Position numbers and translations under genes: made by a program
Source of the DNA: Flavobacterium buctense
GTDB lineage: Bacteria > Bacteroidota > Bacteroidia > Flavobacteriales > Flavobacteriaceae
NCBI RefSeq assembly: GCF_014486695.1
Contig: NZ_JACTAB010000004.1
Coordinates: 186,001 to 250,000 of the forward strand
Length of the DNA: 64,000 bases
Direction of reading: 5' to 3'
Shown: positions 57,669 to 64,000 of the stretch, one piece after another
How positions within the stretch are numbered: the stretch's first letter is position 1
How the letters are laid out: every line of letters starts with the position of its first letter
The notes under the pieces: generated by a model
The model's input: the letters and a program-made list of their open reading frames with translations, nothing else
What the model was told of the DNA's origin: nothing
Databases searched by the model: none

Positions 57669-59297
57669 ATGGACATCAACTTCAATAAAAACGAAGATCA
57701 CAACAAACTTTTACTCACCGATTTAAAGCAACGTTTTGCCAAAGTTAGAATTGGCGGTGGTGAAAAGCGTATTGAAAAATTACATTCCGAAGGCAAAATG
57801 ACTGCTCGAGAACGTATTGATTATTTATTGGATGCAAAAAAAAACAGCATAGAAATCGGCGCTTTTGTAGGTGATGGAATGTATGCGGAACATGGCGGTT
57901 GCCCTTCGGGTGGCGTTGTGGTTAAAATGGGTTACATCAAAGGCAAACAATGCATAGTCGTGGCCAATGACGCAACCGTAAAAGCCGGTGCTTGGTTTCC
58001 GATTACGGCCAAAAAGAATTTACGCGCTCAAGAAATCGCGATGGAAAATTGTTTGCCAATTATTTATTTAGTCGATTCAGCCGGAGTATATTTACCCATG
58101 CAAGACGAAATTTTCCCCGATAAAGAACATTTTGGACGCATCTTCAGAAATAATGCCATTATGAGCAGTATGGGTATTACCCAAATTGCGGCGGTAATGG
58201 GCAGTTGTGTTGCCGGCGGAGCTTATCTTCCAATTATGAGTGATGAAGCGATGATAGTGGATAAAACCGGAAGTATTTTCTTGGCCGGAAGTTATTTGGT
58301 AAAAGCCGCCATTGGTGAAAATATAGACAATGAAACACTTGGCGGAGCCACAACACACTGCGAAATCTCGGGCGTGACCGATTACAAAGCCAAAGACGAT
58401 AAAGACGCTTTAGACCGAATTAAAAGTATCGTTGGGAAAATTGGTGACTATGAAAAAGCGGGATTTAATCGTGAGAAACCTTTAAAACCAGCCTTAGACG
58501 AAAAAGAAATTTACGGCATTTTACCCAAATCAAGAGCCGAACAATACGACATGATGGAAATCATCAAACGTTTGGTCGACAACTCCGAAATGGACATGTA
58601 CAAACCTGATTACGGTAAATCAATCATCACTTGTTATGCCCGAATTGACGGTTGGGCTGTCGGCATTGTTGCCAATCAGAGAACAGTTTCTAAAACCAAA
58701 AAAGGCGAAATCCAGTTTGGTGGCGTGATCTATTCCGATTCGGCTGATAAAGCCACGCGTTTTATTGCCAATTGCAACCAAAAGAAAATTCCGTTAGTTT
58801 TTGTACAAGACGTCACCGGATTTATGGTCGGCTCCAAAAGTGAACACGGCGGTATTATTAAAGACGGTGCGAAAATGGTGAATGCGGTTTCCAATTCGGT
58901 TGTACCAAAATTCACTGTGATTGTTGGAAACTCTTATGGCGCCGGAAACTACGCGATGTGTGGCAAAGCCTATGATCCTAGATTAATCTTTGCTTGGCCA
59001 AGTGCGGAACTCGCCGTTATGGGTGGAACGCAAGCCGCAAAAGTATTGGCCCAAATTGAAGCTTCATCCTTAAAAGCGAAAGGCGAAACCGTTGACGAAA
59101 AAGTAGAACAAGAACTATTCGATAAAATCAAAGCGCGTTACGATGCGCAAGTTTCTCCTTATTATGCAGCGGCAAGATTATGGACTGATGCGATCATTGA
59201 TCCTTTAGAAACACGAACTTGGATTTCTATGGGAATTGAAGCGGCGAATCATGCTCCGATTGAGAAAAAGTTTAATTTGGGAGTAATACAGGTTTAA
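57669..59297 (+). CDS. Acyl-CoA carboxylase beta (carboxyltransferase) subunit
   Basis: This 542-residue protein has two crotonase-like carboxyltransferase halves. The N-terminal half has GGGEKRIEKLHSEGKMTARERIDYLLD and GSCVAGGAYLPIMSDEAMIV, which bind acyl-CoA. The C-terminal half has VQDVTGFMVGSKSEHGGIIK and GNSYGAGNYAMCGKAYDPR, which bind carboxybiotin. These are the marks of propionyl- or methylcrotonoyl-CoA carboxylase beta chains. It transfers carboxyl from biotin to acyl-CoA, linked to branched-chain or odd-chain catabolism. No biotin carboxylase alpha subunit is adjacent, so it must lie elsewhere. The small gene at 59315 follows 17 bp later. Confidence 0.9.
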   Translation: MDINFNKNEDHNKLLLTDLKQRFAKVRIGGGEKRIEKLHSEGKMTARERIDYLLDAKKNSIEIGAFVGDGMYAEHGGCPSGGVVVKMGYIKGKQCIVVANDATVKAGAWFPITAKKNLRAQEIAMENCLPIIYLVDSAGVYLPMQDEIFPDKEHFGRIFRNNAIMSSMGITQIAAVMGSCVAGGAYLPIMSDEAMIVDKTGSIFLAGSYLVKAAIGENIDNETLGGATTHCEISGVTDYKAKDDKDALDRIKSIVGKIGDYEKAGFNREKPLKPALDEKEIYGILPKSRAEQYDMMEIIKRLVDNSEMDMYKPDYGKSIITCYARIDGWAVGIVANQRTVSKTKKGEIQFGGVIYSDSADKATRFIANCNQKKIPLVFVQDVTGFMVGSKSEHGGIIKDGAKMVNAVSNSVVPKFTVIVGNSYGAGNYAMCGKAYDPRLIFAWPSAELAVMGGTQAAKVLAQIEASSLKAKGETVDEKVEQELFDKIKARYDAQVSPYYAAARLWTDAIIDPLETRTWISMGIEAANHAPIEKKFNLGVIQV

Positions 59298-59314
59298 TTA
59301 ATAAATAAATTCCA

Positions 59315-59734
59315 ATGAAACAATTACTGCTTTTCATTTTCGCAACAATAAATTTAAGCCTTACTGTTCAAACTGAAGAGTATACGGGAACTTATGTTTT
59401 TTATGTAAAAGCCCAAAAAGGAGAAATCATTGATTACAAGCTTCACTTAAATCCCGATAAAACTTTTCTTTATACGAGTTATATCAATAATAACACAAAT
59501 GAGTACCATACCAAAGGCAAAGGAACCTGGACAGTTGACAATAAAATTATAAAATTCACCACCGAACTTACCGATTTAGACAAAGACCATACTTTAAATT
59601 TCACCGGAACAACTGCCAGAGTTATTAAAAAATCGCCTCGAGACACTAGTGATAAGGTTGTGCCAACCGCACTTCAATTTTATAAATCTGAAATTCGCAC
59701 AATTGAAAATTTGAAGCTTTTATTGCAGGAATAA
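59315..59734 (+). CDS. Secreted small beta-rich protein
   Basis: This 139-residue protein has a signal peptide (MKQLLLFIFATINLSLTVQ). EEYTGTYVFYVKAQKGEIID and NEYHTKGKGTWTVDNKIIKF look like a small lipocalin- or NlpE-like barrel, with strands alternating between G-T-W and K/F residues. No lipobox Cys is present. The NlpE-like reading is tentative. It follows the acyl-CoA carboxylase gene by 17 bp and may be co-transcribed, but the link in function is not clear. Confidence 0.7.
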   Translation: MKQLLLFIFATINLSLTVQTEEYTGTYVFYVKAQKGEIIDYKLHLNPDKTFLYTSYINNNTNEYHTKGKGTWTVDNKIIKFTTELTDLDKDHTLNFTGTTARVIKKSPRDTSDKVVPTALQFYKSEIRTIENLKLLLQE

Positions 59735-59768
59735 ATCAGAATTTAGCAAACATTCCCATTTCCTTTTT

Positions 59769-59776
59769 TAGCTTTG
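59769..59776 (+). promoter_or_regulatory. -7 box directly before RluA-type start
   Basis: TAGCTTTG is an exact TAnnTTTG match ending 5 bases before ATG 59782, so transcription would start about at the ATG. Confidence 0.5.
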
Positions 59777-59781
59777 CAACG

Positions 59782-61428
59782 ATGAAATCTATGACTCATT
59801 TTATCGTTTTCAAACAAAATATTTCAGGTATTGCTTTACCCGAGAAATTCACTTTTCCATTTTATTACGAGCCTCATGAATTGAGTGTGATGGCGGCGAA
59901 TGAATTGCAAAACTACCTCGAAACCCAAACCGATTTTGAACACAACTTTGGTTTAGACAACGATTCTGATAGATTAGTGATTGGAAAAATGTTTGGCGTA
60001 CTAGTGGTGCTAAATAACGAAGTTAAATTAGGTTATCTCTGGGCTTTTTCAGGCAAGTTGGCGGAAAGTAACCACCATCCTTTATTTGTCCCAACGGTAT
60101 TTGATATGCTCGAAGAAAACAGTTTCTTTAAAAGAGAAGAAACCATTCTAAATCAGTACAACCAAAAAATTGAGAAGCTTGAAAATGATGCTGAATATTT
60201 AGCAGCCATTCAACATTTGGAACAAACCAAACAACAAGCGGAACGTGAAATCAGAGCGCAAAAAGAGACCATAAAAATTGGTAAAAAAATCCGTGCCGAA
60301 AAGCGAAAATCATTGCCGGAAGAAGCCTTGGAACTACTAAACAAAGAAAGTCAGGAAGAAGGGATTTTACTCAAGAAAATGACACAATATTGGCAACATC
60401 ATCTGCAAGCTGCCATTAATTCTTTGGCTATTTATACCCATAAAATCAACCAACTGAAAGAAGAACGACGTCAAAAATCAGCTACTTTGCAACAACAATT
60501 GTTTGCCGAATATGCTTTTTTAAACCAACACCAAGAACTAAAAAGTTTAGGCGAAATCTTTAATGGCAATCCTCCTGCTGGTGCCGGAGAATGTGCAGCG
60601 CCAAAATTATTGCATTATGCTTTTCACAATAATTTAAAGCCAATTGCTATGGCGGAATTTTGGTGGGGACAATCTCCTAAATCTGAAGTCAGAAAACACA
60701 AGCAGTTTTATCCGGCATGCACCGGTAAATGCGAACCTATTTTGGCACACATGCTAAAAGACATTCCGATGGATGACAATCCATTTGCGGTAAATGCTGC
60801 TGAAGGAAAAGAACTCGAAGTGGTGTTTGAAGATGAATATTTGGCCTTGATAAACAAACCTGCTGAATTCCTGTCTGTTCCGGGAAAACAAGTTACAGAT
60901 TCGGTTTTTGCCCGAGTGAAAAAGCTTTATCCTAATGCAAGCGGACCATTAGTTGTGCATCGTTTAGACATGTCGACTTCAGGTTTAATTTTGATTGCCA
61001 AATCGAGTGAAATACATAAAAATCTTCAATCACAATTCATTAAAAGAAAAGTAAAAAAACGTTATCTAGCTTTGCTTGACGGTTTGTTAAAAGAAGACAA
61101 AGGCGTAATCGATTTACCTTTGCGAGTAGATTTAGACAATCGCCCGAATCAAATTGTTTGTTACGACCATGGCAAACCGGCGCAAACCCATTGGGAAGTT
61201 ATTGAAAGAAGAGCGCATCAAACCTTGGTCTACTTCTACCCGATTACCGGCAGAACGCATCAACTTCGAGTACATGCCGCGCATAATTTAGGTCTCAATA
61301 CACCAATTGTTGGCGATGATTTATACGGAACCAAAGCCAATCGCTTGCATTTGCATGCAGAAAGCATTACTTTTAATCATCCCATTTCAAAAGATAGCTT
61401 GACCATTACGGTTGGAGCAAAGTTTTAG
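59782..61428 (+). CDS. RluA-family pseudouridine synthase with long N-terminal part
   Basis: This 548-residue protein is much longer than most RluA enzymes (about 220-320). The first 340 residues hold a novel-looking domain with a coiled-coil near 125-235 and a conserved Cys cluster (GAGECAAPKLLHYAFH, YPACTGKCEPILAHM). The catalytic domain is about 345-548 with the Asp motif VVHRLDMSTSGLILIAKS and GRTHQLRVHAAH. It should convert uridine to pseudouridine in rRNA or tRNA. The target site is unknown. An in-frame ATG at 59791 (MTHFIVFKQ) is an alternative start, since the -7 box ends at 59776. Confidence 0.88.
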   Translation: MKSMTHFIVFKQNISGIALPEKFTFPFYYEPHELSVMAANELQNYLETQTDFEHNFGLDNDSDRLVIGKMFGVLVVLNNEVKLGYLWAFSGKLAESNHHPLFVPTVFDMLEENSFFKREETILNQYNQKIEKLENDAEYLAAIQHLEQTKQQAEREIRAQKETIKIGKKIRAEKRKSLPEEALELLNKESQEEGILLKKMTQYWQHHLQAAINSLAIYTHKINQLKEERRQKSATLQQQLFAEYAFLNQHQELKSLGEIFNGNPPAGAGECAAPKLLHYAFHNNLKPIAMAEFWWGQSPKSEVRKHKQFYPACTGKCEPILAHMLKDIPMDDNPFAVNAAEGKELEVVFEDEYLALINKPAEFLSVPGKQVTDSVFARVKKLYPNASGPLVVHRLDMSTSGLILIAKSSEIHKNLQSQFIKRKVKKRYLALLDGLLKEDKGVIDLPLRVDLDNRPNQIVCYDHGKPAQTHWEVIERRAHQTLVYFYPITGRTHQLRVHAAHNLGLNTPIVGDDLYGTKANRLHLHAESITFNHPISKDSLTITVGAKF

Positions 61429-61477
61429 ATTCGTAACAAAAATTGAGTTTTAGTACTCATTATGAAACACTTCCATT

Positions 61478-63094
61478 ATGAAAAATTTCTTTTTTTATAC
61501 ATTTTTGCTGGTAAGTTATCAAACAAGCATAGCGCAAAATTTCACTCGAAAAGACTCTTTGCAAGGCGGATTACGTCCGGAACGAACCAGTTATGATGTA
61601 ATGCGTTATGATTTAAATATCAAAATTGATCCGAAAGAAAAATCAATTATAGGCTATAATACGATCACTTTCAAAGTCGTTGAAAACACTTCAAAAATCC
61701 AAGTCGATTTATTTGAAAATATGCGTATTGACAGTATTGTTTATAAGCAAAACAGACTGAAATACACTCGAGATTTCAATGCCGTTTTTATCGATTTTCC
61801 TTCTGTATTGTCTACAGACCTACCGGAACAATCGATTCGATTTTATTATTCAGGTAAACCAATAATTGCCCGCAGAGCGCCTTGGGATGGTGGATTTGTT
61901 TTTTCAAAAGACAGCAACGGGAAAGACTGGATTGGTGTAGCAGTGCAAGGAACCGGCGCTAGTTTATGGTATCCGGTAAAAGATTCTCAAACCGATGAAC
62001 CGGATAGAGGTGCCAGTATCAATGTAGCTGTTCCCAATGGTTTGATGAATGTTTCTAATGGCAGATTCTTAGGCTCTGAAGATTTAAAAAATGGCTACAC
62101 TCGTTGGGATTGGGAAGTAAAAAGTCCGATTAACACTTATGATATTACTGTCAATATCGCGGATTATGTGCATCTGCATGACAACCATAACGGATTGGAT
62201 TTAGATTATTACGTTTTGCGTGAAAACGAAGTCAAAGCCAAAAAGCATTTTGAAGAAGTGAAACCAATGATGGATTGTTTTCAAAGTAAATTCGGCGAGT
62301 ATCCGTTTAAAGAAGACGGTTATAAATTAGTCGAAACTTCTTATTTAGGTATGGAACACCAAAGTGCTGTTGCTTATGGTAATAAATATCTTAAAGGTTA
62401 TCTGGGAATGGATTTGTCAGGTACAGGAATTGGCTTAACTTTCGACTATATTACGATTCATGAAAGTGGTCACGAATGGTTTGGCAACAGCATCACTTCA
62501 GCTGATATTGCCGATATGTGGATTCATGAAGGTTTTACCCAATATACAGAAATAGTTTATGTCGAATGTACATTAGGCTACGAAAAAGCGATGAAATACG
62601 CCAACGGATTGCGAGCTAATGTTAACAATGACAAGCCTATCATTGGGATTTATGGAGTAAATCAAGAAGGTTCAGGCGACATGTATCCGAAAGGAGCTTT
62701 ACTTTTGAATACTTTAAGACATGTCATCAATGATGATGCAAAATGGTGGAAATTGATAGTAGATTATTCCAATACTTTCAAACATAAAATTATTGATACC
62801 GAAACCGTGATTGCGTTCTTTAACAAAGAAAGCAGCCTGAATTTAACCCCAATTTTTAATCAATACTTATATAAAACCACCATTCCGAAATTGGAATTAA
62901 AGACAGTAAGAGGTAAATTACAAGCTCGTTGGGCAAATGTAAATACAGACTTTGCTATGCCGGTAGATTTGATTCATGATAATAAAACCATCAGAATTTA
63001 CCCAAAAAACGATTGGACACCGACAAATTTGAAAATGAAAAAAATCGGTCAATTACAAGTATCTGACAATAAATTTTACATTATAGCACCTTAA
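61478..63094 (+). CDS. M1-family metallopeptidase, secreted
   Basis: At 538 residues it is shorter than full aminopeptidase N but normal for the flavobacterial M1 group. The signal peptide is MKNFFFYTFLLVSYQTSIAQ. An N-terminal beta domain (about 30-230) leads into the catalytic domain. The zinc motif is ITIHESGHEWFGNSIT near residues 326-341, with the distal Glu in DMWIHEGFTQYTE. GMEHQSAVAYGN corresponds to the family GxMEN site. It probably trims N-terminal residues from peptides outside the cell. A small 49-bp gap separates it from the RluA gene. Confidence 0.9.
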   Translation: MKNFFFYTFLLVSYQTSIAQNFTRKDSLQGGLRPERTSYDVMRYDLNIKIDPKEKSIIGYNTITFKVVENTSKIQVDLFENMRIDSIVYKQNRLKYTRDFNAVFIDFPSVLSTDLPEQSIRFYYSGKPIIARRAPWDGGFVFSKDSNGKDWIGVAVQGTGASLWYPVKDSQTDEPDRGASINVAVPNGLMNVSNGRFLGSEDLKNGYTRWDWEVKSPINTYDITVNIADYVHLHDNHNGLDLDYYVLRENEVKAKKHFEEVKPMMDCFQSKFGEYPFKEDGYKLVETSYLGMEHQSAVAYGNKYLKGYLGMDLSGTGIGLTFDYITIHESGHEWFGNSITSADIADMWIHEGFTQYTEIVYVECTLGYEKAMKYANGLRANVNNDKPIIGIYGVNQEGSGDMYPKGALLLNTLRHVINDDAKWWKLIVDYSNTFKHKIIDTETVIAFFNKESSLNLTPIFNQYLYKTTIPKLELKTVRGKLQARWANVNTDFAMPVDLIHDNKTIRIYPKNDWTPTNLKMKKIGQLQVSDNKFYIIAP

Positions 63095-63173
63095 AACATT
63101 CAAAAAAAAACCTTAAACATTCTGTATCTCATTAATATATAGTAAATTAGACTGAACTTTAAACTCATTTATT

Positions 63174-63599
63174 ATGGATACTTCAGTAAAAGGTTTGAAC
63201 AAATGGGCCAATGCTCATTCAACGATTTGGTTTGACGCCTTCAGAATACTTCTTGGTATTTTTTTAATTTACAAAGGCGCCTATTTTATCAGTAACAGTA
63301 GAGATTTTGAAGATTTGATTGCTCCGGTGAGTAATTTTCTGGGCGGAATGTTGACATTTCATTACATAGCTTCGGCTCATATCATGGGCGGAATTATGAT
63401 TGTTTTCGGACTGTTGACTCGATGGGCTTTAATTGCGCAATTGCCTATTTTATTAGGCGCCGTGCTAATCAATTTTATTGGAGAAATGAACGCAGTAAAC
63501 CTACTTGTTGCAACAGTTGTATTAGCCGTAAGTGTTTTTTACACCATCTATGGAAGCGGAAAACATTCGGCAGATTACTATTTCAAAATGCAAAAATGA
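63174..63599 (+). CDS. DoxX family membrane protein
   Basis: This 141-residue protein has four helices: about 20-38, 60-80, 85-100 and 108-125. RILLGIFLIYKGAYFI and HIMGGIMIVFGLLTRWALIAQLPIL match the DoxX/SURF4-like fold. Its role may be electron transfer or small-molecule oxidation, but is not established. The charged N-terminus and the YYFKMQK C-terminus are both expected in the cytosol. It has a strong hairpin terminator at 63619 that is shared with the convergent acyl-CoA ligase gene. Confidence 0.85.
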   Translation: MDTSVKGLNKWANAHSTIWFDAFRILLGIFLIYKGAYFISNSRDFEDLIAPVSNFLGGMLTFHYIASAHIMGGIMIVFGLLTRWALIAQLPILLGAVLINFIGEMNAVNLLVATVVLAVSVFYTIYGSGKHSADYYFKMQK

Positions 63600-63618
63600 T
63601 ATTGTAATTATCAAAATA

Positions 63619-63656
63619 AAAAACGCACTAAGGTAATTTTTAGTGCGTTTTTTATT
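63619..63656. terminator. Bidirectional terminator
   Basis: The stem AAAACGCACTA/TAGTGCGTTTT has a 10-base loop and is flanked by A- and T-rich runs. It serves doxX and the minus-strand ligase gene. Confidence 0.85.
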
Positions 63657-64000
63657 TATTGTAAAGACTCTTTTCGCAAGACTTTTCCGTTTTCGGTTTC
63701 TTTAAACTTCGCAATAAAAATCAGTTCTTTAGGTTTTTCATATTTATCCAATTCATCGTATAAATCATCTCCTAAATCCTGTTTTTCACCTTCAACAACC
63801 AGCACAACTTTTTCACCTAATTCTGAATCCGGTTTAGCTGTAATAAAAAACCGTTGATGAATTTTGTGTGCCAATTTATCCTCAATTTGTTCCGGAATCA
63901 ACTTAATGCCTCCACTGTTGATTACATTATCCATTCGGCCCAAGAAAACAAACTGGTTTTCATTAATCAATTCTACTATATCATTGGTCACAATAACATC
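63656..64000 (-). CDS. menE: AMP-binding (acyl-CoA ligase) protein, C-terminal part only
   Basis: Only the last 114 residues are in the window; the start lies beyond 64000. FLGRMDNVINSGGIKLIPEQIED is the hinge and C-terminal core of adenylate-forming enzymes, with the G-x-K-x-x-P-x-x-I-E motif. The catalytic Lys is probably the last one in ENGKVLRKESLQ. The order is typical of O-succinylbenzoate-CoA ligase (MenE) in Flavobacterium, but other acyl-CoA ligases share it, so the name is tentative. It converges on doxX with a shared terminator. Confidence 0.75.
   Translation of the reverse strand, partial: DVIVTNDIVELINENQFVFLGRMDNVINSGGIKLIPEQIEDKLAHKIHQRFFITAKPDSELGEKVVLVVEGEKQDLGDDLYDELDKYEKPKELIFIAKFKETENGKVLRKESLQ

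Overview
The window looks like the chromosome of a member of the Flavobacteriaceae (Bacteroidota), most likely Flavobacterium or a close relative. It is AT-rich and has almost no Shine-Dalgarno sequences. Several promoters fit the Bacteroidota pattern TTTG-N19-TAnnTTTG (for example before the tRNA-Arg, fahA and yebC genes). The gene set is also typical: a fused ResB/CcsA cytochrome c biogenesis protein, an OMP_b-brl_3 outer-membrane barrel, DUF2911, DUF1684, a PIG-L/symporter pair and BlaI/M56 regulation. All assignments are from reading sequence; no database search was run.

Layout. 1-2.5 kb: 5' part of a ccsBA-type gene (minus). 2.6-6 kb: compact plus-strand run of a DUF2520 protein, a KdsC-like phosphatase, a UbiA-like prenyltransferase, Maf and a small MscS channel. 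6.2-7.2 kb: two paralogous small secreted proteins. 7.3-11.7 kb: a large PIG-L deacetylase-like protein, a 35-residue membrane peptide and a sodium:solute symporter. 11.7-15.2 kb: DUF2911 protein, then SRPBCC, SDR and photolyase genes. 15.2-16.9 kb: a tiny lipoprotein, a HAD phosphatase and TcdA.

16.9-20.3 kb is the main accessory region. Four same-direction orphan genes (mostly secreted or lipoprotein) are separated by imperfectly palindromic attC-like repeats with GCATAAC/GTTATGC ends. There is no integrase in the window, so it resembles a CALIN (cluster of attC sites lacking integrase). Two of the repeats carry a TATATTTG promoter box in their central part, and a 23-of-24 bp inverted repeat bounds the whole region.

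20.3-33.2 kb: VOC protein; a TPR-adenylate cyclase with a small partner; YitT and HD proteins; methyltransferase; TatD and DUF1684; MFS transporter; a BlaI/M56 pair with a clear phased operator; and a TonB-receptor-like barrel. 33.3-53 kb: a 48-residue orphan protein, tRNA-Arg(ACG), MATE, NUDIX, guaC, pentapeptide protein, glyA, fahA, gcvT, an S41 protease with a helical partner, yebC, an inserted orphan gene, a cysteine-synthase-like gene, an S9 peptidase, threonine aldolase, prfB with its programmed frameshift, and lpxD. 53-64 kb: a small structured RNA candidate, dienelactone hydrolase, a phosphate-uptake operon (DUF47, Pit, OprO/P-type porin), acyl-CoA carboxylase beta, an RluA-family pseudouridine synthase, an M1 peptidase, DoxX and the 3' end of an acyl-CoA ligase gene.

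Most genes are housekeeping or ordinary flavobacterial genes. The most interesting items are the attC-like cassette array, the small RNA candidate at 53.13-53.20 kb, a dispersed hairpin repeat family (45.2 and 50.75 kb), and the compensated A19-U56 tertiary pair in tRNA-Arg.
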